Source: Sphingobacteriales bacterium (lineage in GTDB: Bacteria; Bacteroidota; Bacteroidia; Sphingobacteriales; Sphingobacteriaceae). Taken from it: 64,000 nucleotides of DNA. Within the stretch, counting starts at the first letter, position 1. Each line of letters begins with the position of its first letter. Location: assembly GCA_025353765.1 (NCBI GenBank), contig JANXOD010000015.1, forward strand, positions 170,120-234,119. Direction: 5' to 3'. Below the pieces are notes generated by a model. That model ran no database searches, was not told the origin of the DNA, and worked only from the letters and a program-made list of their open reading frames with translations. A program made the translations under genes and the position numbers. Shown in pieces: positions 34,525 to 44,046 of the stretch.

Positions 34525-35372
34525 AAAAATACACATATCCTTCGGTTTTAAGCATTGCGGGCTTTGATAGCAGTGGTGGCGCTGGTATTCAGGCGGATAT
34601 AAAAACTATTTCGGCATTGGGTTGCTTTGCCACCTCGGTATTAACCGCTTTACCTGTTCAAAATACTACAGGTGTAAAGTCTGTTTATCCTATTCCTTAT
34701 CAAGCTGTGAAAGAGCAAATTGAAGTAATTTTTGATGATGTTTTTCCTGATGCCATCAAAATAGGAATGGTACATACGAGCGAACTGGTACATACGATTG
34801 TAAATACCTTGCAAAATTATTTGAAAACACCTTTAGTATTTGATCCTGTAATGGTTGCCACCAGTGGACATAGATTGATTGAAGATGAAACTATTCAAAC
34901 CCTAGTCGAAAAATTATTTCCACTTGCTGATATTATTACACCTAATTTAGATGAAGCCGCAGTACTGGCAGAAATGACTATTAAAACGGTGGATGAGATG
35001 TATCTGGCAGGCGAAAAAATTAAAACATTGGGCGCTCGCTCTGTATTAGTAAAAGGAGGACATTTAAAAAGAAAACAACTAACCTCCCTGTTTTTTTCAG
35101 AAGATGAACAAATACACGAATTTCATTTCGAAAAATATGCCACTCAAAATACACACGGTTCGGGCTGCACATTATCTTCTGCCATTGCCAGTTATTTAGC
35201 ACAAGGAAAATCAATACTTGAAGCCGTAACCCAAGGACAAGAGTATGTACAACAAGCTATCTATCATGGAAAAGATGTTGTAATAGGTAAAGGCAATGGC
35301 CCATTAAATCACTTTTTTAACCCTAAGCAACTAATAAAAAATGAATTGGAATTAAAGCCTAAGAGCAAATAA
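34521..35372 (+). CDS. thiD: Hydroxymethylpyrimidine/phosphomethylpyrimidine kinase
   Basis: A 283-residue ribokinase-like enzyme that phosphorylates HMP twice. VLSIAGFDSSGGAGIQADIKTISALG opens it, VFDPVMVATSGHRLIE is the second motif, and THGSGCTLSSAIASYLAQG is the anion-hole with catalytic Cys/Gly. The 4-bp overlap with thiE marks it as the last gene of the thiM-thiE-thiD salvage operon. Slightly longer than usual, with a C-terminal tail of 15-20 residues. Confidence 0.94.
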   Translation: MKKYTYPSVLSIAGFDSSGGAGIQADIKTISALGCFATSVLTALPVQNTTGVKSVYPIPYQAVKEQIEVIFDDVFPDAIKIGMVHTSELVHTIVNTLQNYLKTPLVFDPVMVATSGHRLIEDETIQTLVEKLFPLADIITPNLDEAAVLAEMTIKTVDEMYLAGEKIKTLGARSVLVKGGHLKRKQLTSLFFSEDEQIHEFHFEKYATQNTHGSGCTLSSAIASYLAQGKSILEAVTQGQEYVQQAIYHGKDVVIGKGNGPLNHFFNPKQLIKNELELKPKSK

Positions 35373-35504
35373 AACTCACACACGAGTAGAGGAGGCTTAC
35401 AAACCTTTGACCCAGCTGTTTTAAATGTTCTATAAGACAGATTGAATTTAATTTAAAGACAAGGAGGATTTATGTCAGTTAAAAAATGTCAAATATCCTA
35501 AAAA

Positions 35505-36641
35505 CTAAGCTTTAACCAAACAAATTTCTTTGATCTTTTCTACAGCATAATCTATTTCTTCTTTGGTATTATACTTACTAAAAGAAAAACGAACAGCCGG
35601 CCGGTTGGGATTGGCTTTGATTCCATTTAACACATGAGATCCTATATCAGTACCCGAACTGCATGCGCTTCCTCCGGATGCGGAGATTCCGGCAATATCT
35701 AAACTGAAAAGTAGCATTTCTGCCATTTCCATTTCCGGGAAAGAGACATTCAATACTGTATATAAACTTTTATCCGCATCAGTTTCCCCGTTAAATGCTA
35801 TTCCGGGAACGTTTGCTTCTAACTGAGCTTTCATATAGGTTTTCAATCCCTGTATATAATGTTGATGTTCTTCCATGTGCTCATAAGCCATTTCTAAAGC
35901 TTTGGCTAAGCCCACAATTCCATACACATTTTCCGTCCCACCTCTCATATTACGCTCCTGTGCGCCTCCAAATATGAGTGGTTTTATTTTAATATTATGA
36001 TTGATATATAGAAACCCAACTCCCTTTGGCCCATGCAATTTATGTGCTGCACATACTAAAAAATGAACTTTTAATTTACTTAAATCATGAGGATAATGTC
36101 CCATAGTTTGTACAGTATCACAATGAAAAATAGCATTATATTGTTCGCAAATAGTCCCCACTACTTCAATGTTGGTTAAGGTACCCAGCTCATTATTTGC
36201 ATGCATTAAGGATACAAAACTACGTTCATTGGTTTTTAAAAGCTCTTCCAGATGTTGCATGTCTACATTACCATTGCAGTCAACATTTACGAAGCTTAAT
36301 TTAATCAATCCACTTTTTTCTAATGCTTCTAGGGTATGTACTACGGCATGATGCTCGATACGAGAAGTGATGGCATGCTTAATTTGATGATCAACTATGC
36401 CGCAACGAATAGCCATATTATCTGCCTCTGTTCCACCGGAAGTAAAGAAAAACTCGGCTGGCGAAGCATGCAAAAGCCCCGAAACAGTTTTACGTGCTTT
36501 TTCTATAATAGTACGAGCTTCACGGCCATGAGCATGTATGGATGATGGATTGCCATATTGGGTTTCCATTACCTGATACATTTCTTTTAAAACTTCTTTA
36601 TCTACCGGCGTTGTAGCGGCGTTATCAAGATATACACGCAT
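35505..36641 (-). CDS. Cysteine desulfurase (NifS/IscS-type)
   Basis: A 378-residue pyridoxal-phosphate enzyme that takes sulfur from cysteine for Fe-S and thio cofactors. MRVYLDNAATTPVDKEV opens it, AHKLHGPKGVGFLYI has the PLP lysine, and SASGGSACSSGTD holds the catalytic Cys. It follows the phosphohexomutase gene by 33 bp and reads in the same direction. Whether it serves Fe-S clusters or tRNA thiolation (as MnmA partner) cannot be told. Confidence 0.92.
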   Translation of the reverse strand: MRVYLDNAATTPVDKEVLKEMYQVMETQYGNPSSIHAHGREARTIIEKARKTVSGLLHASPAEFFFTSGGTEADNMAIRCGIVDHQIKHAITSRIEHHAVVHTLEALEKSGLIKLSFVNVDCNGNVDMQHLEELLKTNERSFVSLMHANNELGTLTNIEVVGTICEQYNAIFHCDTVQTMGHYPHDLSKLKVHFLVCAAHKLHGPKGVGFLYINHNIKIKPLIFGGAQERNMRGGTENVYGIVGLAKALEMAYEHMEEHQHYIQGLKTYMKAQLEANVPGIAFNGETDADKSLYTVLNVSFPEMEMAEMLLFSLDIAGISASGGSACSSGTDIGSHVLNGIKANPNRPAVRFSFSKYNTKEEIDYAVEKIKEICLVKA

Positions 36642-36674
36642 ATTATTTGTAATGATTAGTTGATAGTTTGTTTA

Positions 36675-38066
36675 TCAATCTTGTAATTGTAAAATTTCTT
36701 TGATATCTAATATGATCTTTTCAGCTAAATTCGCTGCTACTCTTTCAGAACTACCTTCGGAGTAAATGCGAATAATGGGTTCTGTATTCGATCTTCGCAA
36801 ATGAATCCATTGATCGTCAAACTCAATTTTTAATCCATCGATTGTACTGTGAGGTTGTTTTTCATATTTTTTTTCTACTTCTATCAATAAAGCATCTATA
36901 TCCATTTCTGGAGTTAAAGTAATCTTATTCTTAGATATAAAATAAGCCGGATAGGTAGCTCTTAATGCAGAAATAGGTTTTCCTGATTTAGCAAGATGAG
37001 TTAAAAATAAGGCAATACCTACCAGTGCATCTCTGCCATAATGTGATTCAGGATAAATAACCCCACCGTTTCCTTCACCACCTATTATGGCATTGGTTTC
37101 CTTCATTTTATTGACCACATTTACTTCTCCTACTGCTGCTGCATTATAAACTCCGCCAGCACGCTCGGTTACATCACGTAATGCCCGTGTAGAGGATAGA
37201 TTTGAAACGGTATTACCAGGATTATGTTTTAACACATAATCTGCTACGGCTACCAACGTATATTCTTCGCCAAACATAGAGCCGTCTTCACAAACAAAAC
37301 ATAAACGATCCACATCCGGATCTACCGCAATACCCAGGTCAGCTTTCCTTGCAAGAACTTCCTTTGATAAAGCTACCAGGTTCTCTGGTAATGGTTCCGG
37401 ATTATGGGAAAAATACCCATCGGGTTTACAATATAATTCATGAATAATTTCTACTCCTAAAGCTTTTAATAAAGCGGGTACAAATATTCCACCTGAAGAA
37501 TTTACACAATCAATAGCTATTTTAAAATTCGCTTTTTTGATCGCTTCCGCATCTACTAAAGGCAGTAAAAGGATTTTATCAATATGCTTTTGTAGATAAG
37601 AAGCATCATACGTAACCTTACCTAATTGATCTACATCAGCATAGTTTATATCTGTTTTTTCGGCTAGTTCAAGTACGGTTTTACCATCTGCATCGGTAAT
37701 AAACTCGCCTTTATTATTCAGTAATTTAAGCGCATTCCATTGTTTTGGATTATGACTTGCAGTTAGTATAATTCCTCCTCCTGCATTTTCATCGGGCACA
37801 GCAAGTTCTACTGTTGGTGTGGTAGAAAGGCCAAGATCAATAACATCAATACCTATGCTTTGCAACGTTCCAACCACCAAATTACGAACCATTTCACCGG
37901 ATATTCGGGCATCACGACCGATAACTATTTTATTTTTACCTGTATTATTTACAACCCATTGCCCGAAAGCGGCTGTAAATTTTATAATGTCTGGTGGTGT
38001 AAAGCCATTGCCCGGGGTACCGCCAATAGTTCCTCTTATACCTGATATTGATTTTATTAAAGTCAC
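36675..38066 (-). CDS. Phosphoglucosamine mutase-like phosphohexomutase
   Basis: A 463-residue alpha-D-phosphohexomutase starting at GTG 38066 (VTLIKSISGIRGTIGG, the usual start); the longer frame to 38129 adds unlikely residues. ILTASHNPKQWNALKLLN is the phosphoserine loop, DPDVDRLCFV the metal loop, GGEGNGGVIYPE the sugar-binding loop, and RRSNTEPIIRIYSE the phosphate loop. It probably makes glucosamine-1-phosphate or mannose-1-phosphate. Cysteine desulfurase follows after 33 bp. Confidence 0.88.
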   Translation of the reverse strand: MTLIKSISGIRGTIGGTPGNGFTPPDIIKFTAAFGQWVVNNTGKNKIVIGRDARISGEMVRNLVVGTLQSIGIDVIDLGLSTTPTVELAVPDENAGGGIILTASHNPKQWNALKLLNNKGEFITDADGKTVLELAEKTDINYADVDQLGKVTYDASYLQKHIDKILLLPLVDAEAIKKANFKIAIDCVNSSGGIFVPALLKALGVEIIHELYCKPDGYFSHNPEPLPENLVALSKEVLARKADLGIAVDPDVDRLCFVCEDGSMFGEEYTLVAVADYVLKHNPGNTVSNLSSTRALRDVTERAGGVYNAAAVGEVNVVNKMKETNAIIGGEGNGGVIYPESHYGRDALVGIALFLTHLAKSGKPISALRATYPAYFISKNKITLTPEMDIDALLIEVEKKYEKQPHSTIDGLKIEFDDQWIHLRRSNTEPIIRIYSEGSSERVAANLAEKIILDIKEILQLQD

Positions 38067-38257
38067 CTGATCTCTATATTTTAAAGCCACAAAAATAGCA
38101 ATTAAAGTGCAACCTTGTAATAAAAACATAGAGATACAATCTACTATAAATCAGGAAATGAATATGATTTAAAGGCATATTTATTTCATTGGAATACCAA
38201 AAAATAACATTTGAAAGAAAATATCTATATTTAAAAAGAATATTTTTTTTCTTTTAT

Positions 38258-39013
38258 ATGTCAGAAAAGTGGTTTCAAAACTGGTTTAACTCTCCTTATT
38301 ATCACATATTATACCATCATCGAAATGATAAAGAAGCCGAATTCTTTATGGATAATCTCTGCCTTCATCTAAACCTGCATAAAAATTCACGAGTTTTAGA
38401 TATTGCCTGTGGTAAAGGTAGACATGCTATTTATCTCAATAAAAATGGATATGATGTAACGGGGATAGATCTTTCTGATAGCAGTATTAAATTTGCATTA
38501 CAATTTAAAAACGAGAAGCTGGATTTTTATGTTCATGATATGCGGTATGATTTCCACCTTCGGGATTTTAATATTGCATTTAACCTGTTTACCAGTTTTG
38601 GTTATTTTGAAACAGACAAAGATCATGTAGACGCTTTAAAATCTTTCAGCCAATCTCTTGAAAAAGATGGTATATTGGTTTTAGATTATTTTAACAGTGG
38701 TAAAATCATCAAACAGCTTGTTCCTCAGGAGGTAAAACATGTAAATGGGATTAATTTTAGCATCAGCAAAAACGTTATGGATGGAAAAATTATAAAAACC
38801 ATTATATTTAAGCACAAAACCAAAGATTATGCTTTTAAAGAAGAAGTGAAGGCTTTTACATTTACTGATTTTGAACTCATGTTTAAAAAAAGCGGATTCA
38901 AAATTCTAAATCATTTCGGTGATTATTCTTTAAATCCGTTTGATGAAGGCAAATCTGACCGTTTAATTTTTATATGCCAAAAAGTCAATATTGGAACACC
39001 TAATACAATTTGA
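38258..39013 (+). CDS. SAM-dependent methyltransferase
   Basis: A 251-residue class I methyltransferase, starting at ATG 38258 (MSEKWFQNWFNSPYYHILY); the longer frame to 38189 is unlikely. VLDIACGKGRHAIYLNKNGYDVTGIDLS holds motif I and the acidic end of strand 2, and FNIAFNLFTSFGYFE is motif II. Substrate unknown. It overlaps the PAP2 gene by 23 bp, so the two are likely co-translated. Confidence 0.85.
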   Translation: MSEKWFQNWFNSPYYHILYHHRNDKEAEFFMDNLCLHLNLHKNSRVLDIACGKGRHAIYLNKNGYDVTGIDLSDSSIKFALQFKNEKLDFYVHDMRYDFHLRDFNIAFNLFTSFGYFETDKDHVDALKSFSQSLEKDGILVLDYFNSGKIIKQLVPQEVKHVNGINFSISKNVMDGKIIKTIIFKHKTKDYAFKEEVKAFTFTDFELMFKKSGFKILNHFGDYSLNPFDEGKSDRLIFICQKVNIGTPNTI

Positions 39014-39569
39014 TCAAAATCTATTTTTCGCTATAAATAATGGCCTTGCTAATCCTTTTTTTGATTGGCTCATGCCTTTATTGCGAAATAGGTTTTTATG
39101 GTCGCCCTTATATCTTTTCCTGGCTATTTTTTTTGTACGATATTACGGTAAGCAAGGCTGGATGCTTTTACTTTTTTTTGTTTTATCATTCGCTGTAACT
39201 GATTTTTCTACGGCATCTATTATAAAGCCGGCTGTAGAGCGGTTAAGACCTTGTAATAATCCTGAATTAAAAATAGAAGTACGCAGTTTAATTCCCTGTG
39301 GCAGTGGTTATAGTTTTCCATCTTCCCATGCTGCAAATCATTTTGCGCTTGCACTTTTTTTAATAACTATGTTTTATCGCAGATGGAAACCTATTTTGCC
39401 TCTGGCCTTATTATGGGCTGTTGCTATTAGCTTTGCACAGATCTATGTAGGTGTTCACTTTCCTTTAGATGTTATTTTTGGAGCTGCTATTGGTAGCATG
39501 ATAGGCTATCTGATGGGTAACATTTTATTGGTAACTCAACCGTATAAAAAATGGAAAGCTGGAAATTAA
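38991..39569 (+). CDS. PAP2-family phosphatase
   Basis: A 192-residue membrane phosphatase with about five helices. KPAVERLRPC, SGYSFPSSHAANHFA and QIYVGVHFPLDVIFG are the three PAP2 motifs (KxxxxxxRP, PSxH, and the SRxxxxxHxxxD type, here AQIYVGVHFPLD with Arg missing). It may dephosphorylate undecaprenyl pyrophosphate or a lipid. It overlaps both neighbours, the ZIP gene by 19 bp. Confidence 0.86.
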   Translation: MEHLIQFDQNLFFAINNGLANPFFDWLMPLLRNRFLWSPLYLFLAIFFVRYYGKQGWMLLLFFVLSFAVTDFSTASIIKPAVERLRPCNNPELKIEVRSLIPCGSGYSFPSSHAANHFALALFLITMFYRRWKPILPLALLWAVAISFAQIYVGVHFPLDVIFGAAIGSMIGYLMGNILLVTQPYKKWKAGN

Positions 39570-40264
39570 TTTTATTATTTGCTAGTGCTTTTTTAGGCGG
39601 GGTAGGGGTATTTCTTTTTAAACGGGATAATACACAACGGTTAAAACTGATTCTTTCTTTTAGTGGTGCCTACCTTTTTGCTATAACCGTTTTACATCTG
39701 ATGCCCGAAGTATATCGTACAGGCGATCAGCAAGTAGGATTATACATTTTAGGCGGCTTCCTCTTACAAATTTTAATGGAGCAATTTTCTGAAGGAATTG
39801 AACATGGCCACATCCATCGGCATGTTCATGAGCATTATGCTTTTCCCTTCGGTATTATGATCAGTTTATGTTTGCATGCATTTCTGGAAGGTATGCCATT
39901 AGCCCAAGGCCGACACAACGAGCTTGTTTTTGGTATTGCACTGCATCATATTCCAGCAGCATTTGCTTTAGGGAGTGTATTATTACAAAATAAAATCAGT
40001 AAAAACGCTACTATTATATTTCTAGCACTTTTTGCACTGATGTGCCCGCTTGGTTATTTTTTGAGTTATCAAATAGGAGAGGGCTCTATAGGTAATTTGG
40101 ATGCTTATTTCGGTCGTATTATGGGTGTTGTAATTGGTATATTCTTACATATATCTACTACCATTCTATTTGAATCTAGCGTAGATCATAAATTTAATCT
40201 AAAAAAACTCATGGCTGTGCTTTTGGGTGTAGGTATAGCATTACTGGGATTTTTGTTGCATTAA
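39551..40264 (+). CDS. ZIP-family metal transporter
   Basis: A 237-residue membrane protein with about eight helices. The histidine-rich loop HGHIHRHVHEHYA and the helix motifs CLHAFLEGMPLA and GIALHHIPAAFALG supply the metal-binding His and Glu of ZIP transporters, which move zinc or iron into the cytoplasm. It overlaps the PAP2 gene by 19 bp. Its first helix starts at MESWKLILLFASAFLGG. Confidence 0.88.
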   Translation: MESWKLILLFASAFLGGVGVFLFKRDNTQRLKLILSFSGAYLFAITVLHLMPEVYRTGDQQVGLYILGGFLLQILMEQFSEGIEHGHIHRHVHEHYAFPFGIMISLCLHAFLEGMPLAQGRHNELVFGIALHHIPAAFALGSVLLQNKISKNATIIFLALFALMCPLGYFLSYQIGEGSIGNLDAYFGRIMGVVIGIFLHISTTILFESSVDHKFNLKKLMAVLLGVGIALLGFLLH

Positions 40265-40353
40265 TTTGAGGGTATAAGTGTTGAAATATTGAATATTGAA
40301 AGAGCCATTCCTTCTCTTATTAAATCCTTTCATCCTCTTCTCCCATTTTAAAA

Positions 40354-40803
40354 TCAACCTCGCATTTTATCCAGTAACTTACTTAATGTTCCGGCATCTT
40401 CATCAGTGATATTCTTTTGTAAAAGATCCTTTGGAATCATTTCGGAATCAAGTTTCTTTAATATTTCAAGTCCTTTATCAGAAATTTTAATATCCACTGC
40501 TCTCCGATCTTTTTCACTGGTATCTCTACTTACCAAATTCTTTTGAACCAGACGTTCAACTATTCTTGAAGCATCACACATTTTATCAAGCATCCGTTCT
40601 CTTAATAAATTAAGGTTGGCCGGATTAGGATATTGCCCCCTTAATATGCGAAGTATATTATATTGTTGCAATGTAATGTGATGTTTATTTAAACGCTGTC
40701 TTAATAAATTAGTTAACCATCCGTAAGTATATATAACATTTACTATCGATTTTTGATAGTTACTCTCAAATTTATTGTTAATAATCTCTTTCTCAATTCT
40801 CAT
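40354..40803 (-). CDS. MarR-family transcriptional regulator
   Basis: A 149-residue winged-helix protein. LNKHHITLQQYNILRILRGQYP is the first helix pair, MCDASRIVERLVQKNLVSRDTSEKDRRAVDIKISDKG is the recognition helix and wing with the conserved DRR. It binds DNA as a dimer; ligand and target are not known. It faces the ZIP gene convergently. Confidence 0.9.
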   Translation of the reverse strand: MRIEKEIINNKFESNYQKSIVNVIYTYGWLTNLLRQRLNKHHITLQQYNILRILRGQYPNPANLNLLRERMLDKMCDASRIVERLVQKNLVSRDTSEKDRRAVDIKISDKGLEILKKLDSEMIPKDLLQKNITDEDAGTLSKLLDKMRG

Positions 40804-41012
40804 TCAAGTATTTTTTAGTAGAAATAAAGTTATTATTAGTAAACCAATATCTCTTTATAAGATGCTGCTCATAACTATATTCCACATTAATTTCTATTTA
40901 ATTTAAGGAGTGTGCTAAATTATTAATTAAGAGAAATAAATTAAACATTATCTTATTTATATAGAAAGATGTTACAATTAATAAATATCAGCAATGATTT
41001 ACTCTTTATTAT

Positions 41013-41156
41013 TTACAATCTGTTCTTTTTCCCATATTTCCAAGGGCAATGTCTGCATTTACTTTTACAGCAATAGCCTCTTTTTAAATGATATTTTTCG
41101 GTAAAAACCATATTTCCATTTTTATCAAGATAATAATCTTTGTTTATCTTTAACAC
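41013..41156 (-). CDS. DUF5522 small cysteine-rich protein
   Basis: A 47-residue protein, too short for most gene callers. It reads INKDYYLDKNGNMVFT, then EKYHLKRGYCCKSKCRHCPW and KYGKKNRL. The CC-x2-K-x-CRHCPW-type cysteine motif is the hallmark of DUF5522. The start is GTG at 41156, overlapping the stop of the exonuclease gene by 7 bp; no ATG precedes the conserved part. It is the last gene of a minus-strand operon. Confidence 0.75.
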   Translation of the reverse strand: MLKINKDYYLDKNGNMVFTEKYHLKRGYCCKSKCRHCPWKYGKKNRL

Positions 41157-42097
41157 CGATTTAACAGTTTAATTGGCAATTTGTTTTCGTAATATTTTTT
41201 TAGATGATTGCCATCTCCGTGGAGTGTCCAAATCAACTGGGGCTTTACCTCTTCAATCATTGTTATAATATCATTCCAGTCTACATGATCAGAAATATAC
41301 AATTTCATGTCGTTATTTTGTTGTAAATCTTTCCATCCAGAAGCAAAAACACGTACAACATTTCTAGCCCTAAAATAACTGTTAAAGGTCATTGGCGGCA
41401 CGATATAAACGTAATTTTGGCCAGGTTGTTTCATCAATTTACGATTGTAAAGCTCATAAATCCCCACATTAAAGCCATAGCTTTCATATAGTTTAGTTAT
41501 AGGGAGAATGGCATGATGAACCAATACCTTACGATTTGGACAGTGCTCATTAATCAAACTAATTAAACGTTGTGCTTTACCCAAAGCATAAGCACCCAGA
41601 AGAACGTTGTGTGTACTACCATTAAATTTTTTAATCTCATTTACCGGATCCGGGTGTTGAACTTTAGGATCAGCAAAAGTAGTTTCGGTAATTAATACAT
41701 CAGCCCGAACAAACTCAATAGGTTCACAGGTAGAATCTTGTTGAAGTTTATAATCACCCGTATATAAATACTTTACTTCACCATATTCCATCAAAACCTG
41801 TGCAGAACCTATAATATGCCCTGCCGGTATAAATGTAATTTTCACGGCATTAATCTCAAAAGAGCTTGAAAATGGATAGATTAAAAATTCTTTACCTGCA
41901 TTTTTTTTGTATCTCAACTCCATGATGGCAGCAGTTGCCTTAGTACAATATATGGTATGATTACCTCTTATAGCATGATCACCATGTGCATGAGAAATTA
42001 CAGCACAAGGAACAGGTTGCTGAGGATCAAGGTAAAAATCACCAGTTTTGCAATATAAGCCACATGCATCTAATACTAGAAAATCATCAATGATCAT
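41150..42097 (-). CDS. MBL-fold exonuclease/mRNA-processing-type protein
   Basis: A 315-residue metallo-beta-lactamase-fold protein. AVISHAHGDHAIRGNH carries the HxHxDH metal motif, TFIPAGHIIGSAQVLMEYG the next His, LYTGDYKLQQDS the Asp, and SDHVDWNDIITMIEEVKPQLIWTLHGDG the C-terminal part of the beta-CASP-like family (ligase-associated DNA exonuclease/YSH1-like). No DNA ligase gene is adjacent here. It follows coaE by 3 bp. Confidence 0.85.
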   Translation of the reverse strand: MIIDDFLVLDACGLYCKTGDFYLDPQQPVPCAVISHAHGDHAIRGNHTIYCTKATAAIMELRYKKNAGKEFLIYPFSSSFEINAVKITFIPAGHIIGSAQVLMEYGEVKYLYTGDYKLQQDSTCEPIEFVRADVLITETTFADPKVQHPDPVNEIKKFNGSTHNVLLGAYALGKAQRLISLINEHCPNRKVLVHHAILPITKLYESYGFNVGIYELYNRKLMKQPGQNYVYIVPPMTFNSYFRARNVVRVFASGWKDLQQNNDMKLYISDHVDWNDIITMIEEVKPQLIWTLHGDGNHLKKYYENKLPIKLLNRC

Positions 42098-42100
42098 AAA

Positions 42101-42697
42101 TTAAAACAATTTAATAGATAAAAAATGCTGGTGTAAATCCAAAACCTGTGGTATTAATAATTGCTTTTCATCATTCACCAACACAAAATCAGCTAGTTTT
42201 TCCTTTTGTTCATCGGTAAACTGTTTATCCATTCTTAATTTGATATCATCAGCAGTAATATGATCGCGTTGCACTAAGCGCTTAATTTTTATTTCCAATG
42301 GAGATTTAACCAAAATAGAATAATTACACATTTTATAAGATTGACTCTCATATAATAATGCTGCCTCTTTTAATACATAGGGAGCATTTTGATGAGTGAT
42401 AAGCCAATCATCGAAAGCATGAAATACAGCTGGATGAACCAATCGATTCAGTTTTTCTAACTCTGTTTTGTCTGCAAATACCAAATCTGCAATATATTTA
42501 CGATTCAATTGCTCATTGCCTAAATAAGACTGATCTCCAAAGGCTTTCTTAATTTTCAGCCTGAGATTCTTATCTGTATTCATAATCTCCTTTGCAATTT
42601 CATCCGCATAAAATACTGGAATACCCAATATTTCGAATACTTTACAAATTGTAGTCTTCCCACTTCCAATACCACCTGTTATACCAACTTTTAACAT
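42101..42697 (-). CDS. coaE: Dephospho-CoA kinase
   Basis: A 198-residue P-loop kinase for the last step of coenzyme A synthesis. KVGITGGIGSGKTTICKVFE is the P-loop, PVFYADEIAKEIM the substrate motif, and VLKEAALLYESQSYKMC the core. It overlaps the ybbR-like gene by 1 bp and precedes the exonuclease by 3 bp. Confidence 0.95.
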   Translation of the reverse strand: MLKVGITGGIGSGKTTICKVFEILGIPVFYADEIAKEIMNTDKNLRLKIKKAFGDQSYLGNEQLNRKYIADLVFADKTELEKLNRLVHPAVFHAFDDWLITHQNAPYVLKEAALLYESQSYKMCNYSILVKSPLEIKIKRLVQRDHITADDIKLRMDKQFTDEQKEKLADFVLVNDEKQLLIPQVLDLHQHFLSIKLF

Positions 42698-43644
42698 TAT
42701 TTATTTATAATAAAATCTATAGCCTGTGGTTCAATTTTAATCAGCTTACAATGATCCGGCAAACGGCTGATATTTAAAGGCAACTGTTTATAGTTTTTTG
42801 TTTTCCAGTTATTCAGGTCTGCCGTAACTTCAAAAGACTCTTTATCAATTTTAGAATAATTACTTAAAGCAGTCATAAATGTAATTTTTACCTTGTCTGG
42901 CAATATTTTTACATTATCAAATCCTTGATTATTTAAAATTTTAACGGGTACTTCCACTACTTTTTCTGTAAACTCATCAACAGGAATTTGAACATCTACT
43001 GCGGATGGGTATATATTTATGTTGGCTTTAAAAGGATTTTTGAGAGGTATTTTAGCACTAACAGTATGAGTGATGTTATGGAATTTTAAAGTATCTGTTT
43101 CCCAAACGTTTATTTTAATTAAATCCTCAAGAGGTCCGGTTACAGTAACATATTCTGGTATCATCTGCACTTTACCTGAAATATTATATTGGCCATCAAA
43201 CTTTAGACGATGAAGCAATTTAATAGGAATTTTCTTCACAGATCTTGCAGAAAAGTCGAAGTACAAGGTATCTGGTTGTATATAAACTACTTTTTGATTA
43301 GAATCAAACTGTTTGTTTACCTCATTTAACTGATCTGTAAGAGTTATATAATTTGTTTTATTTAATCCTTTAAGACTAACATTAACGAATTGCGGTTTAA
43401 TACGCAATTTTGAAAATAATAATTGCCAGCCTGTACCCTCAACCTGCAATTTAATAGTATCTGATTGTAATGGATGAAAGGCTTTATTTTCAGGAAAATT
43501 AACATAGTATGCCACTGTTTTAACCTGATAGATATAACGATTAGACATCGCAAAAAACAACCAGGCGCTTACAGCAAAAAATAAACAAATAAAAAATAAA
43601 GAAAGTCGGCGACTTTCCTGTCTACTTAGTTTTATAAGTGGCAT
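42697..43644 (-). CDS. YbbR-like domain protein
   Basis: A 315-residue protein starting at ATG 43644 (MPLIKLSRQESRRLSLFFICLFF); the longer frame to 43707 runs through a terminator. One N-terminal membrane helix (residues 16-33) is followed by tandem YbbR-like repeats (YVNFPENKAF, PIKLLHRLKFDGQYN, VEVPVKILNNQGFDNVKI). Such domains bind and regulate diadenylate cyclase (CdaR) in Firmicutes; here the role is unknown. It overlaps coaE by 1 bp. Confidence 0.8.
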   Translation of the reverse strand: MPLIKLSRQESRRLSLFFICLFFAVSAWLFFAMSNRYIYQVKTVAYYVNFPENKAFHPLQSDTIKLQVEGTGWQLLFSKLRIKPQFVNVSLKGLNKTNYITLTDQLNEVNKQFDSNQKVVYIQPDTLYFDFSARSVKKIPIKLLHRLKFDGQYNISGKVQMIPEYVTVTGPLEDLIKINVWETDTLKFHNITHTVSAKIPLKNPFKANINIYPSAVDVQIPVDEFTEKVVEVPVKILNNQGFDNVKILPDKVKITFMTALSNYSKIDKESFEVTADLNNWKTKNYKQLPLNISRLPDHCKLIKIEPQAIDFIINK

Positions 43645-43676
43645 ATATAAATACTTGTTATCAAATTTAGTTAAAT

Positions 43677-43707
43677 AAAAAATGCCGCTCCCAAATGGAA
43701 ACGGCAT
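43677..43707 (-). terminator. Terminator after yajC
   Basis: On the minus strand ATGCCGTTTCC pairs with GGGAGCGGCAT over 11 bp with G-U pairs (plus-strand arms 43682-43692 and 43697-43707), a 4-nt loop, and T residues following. It splits yajC from the ybbR-coaE genes. Confidence 0.75.
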
Positions 43708-43726
43708 ATGTTTTTATATGCTTGTA

Positions 43727-44035
43727 TTAAGCTTTTACATTTAATGCCTTTGAAGCTTCTAATGATATAGACGATTTCTCAAAACGAATTTTTGTTCCGC
43801 TCTCAACCTCTATAAGAAAAGTAGTATCATTCATATCCACAATTTTACCATGAATGCCCGAAGTAGTGATTACTTTATCTCCTTTTTTTAATTCCTGGAC
43901 ATAGTTTTTATGGTCTTTGGCTTTTTTCATTTGCGGCCTGATCATAAAAAAATAAAAAACGACAATAATTAGAAGCATCGGCAAAAAACCGGTCAATTGC
44001 TTCATTGAAATTTGCAATAAAATAGTGTTTAACAT
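43727..44035 (-). CDS. yajC: Preprotein translocase subunit YajC
   Basis: A 102-residue inner-membrane protein. LPMLLIIVVFYFFMIRPQMKKAKDH is the single membrane helix with the conserved FMIRPQ motif, and LKKGDKVITTSGIHGKIVDM is the soluble domain. It associates with SecDF in protein export. Start 11 bp after the DUF1573 stop. Confidence 0.95.
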   Translation of the reverse strand: MLNTILLQISMKQLTGFLPMLLIIVVFYFFMIRPQMKKAKDHKNYVQELKKGDKVITTSGIHGKIVDMNDTTFLIEVESGTKIRFEKSSISLEASKALNVKA

Positions 44036-44046
44036 TATATTCTTTT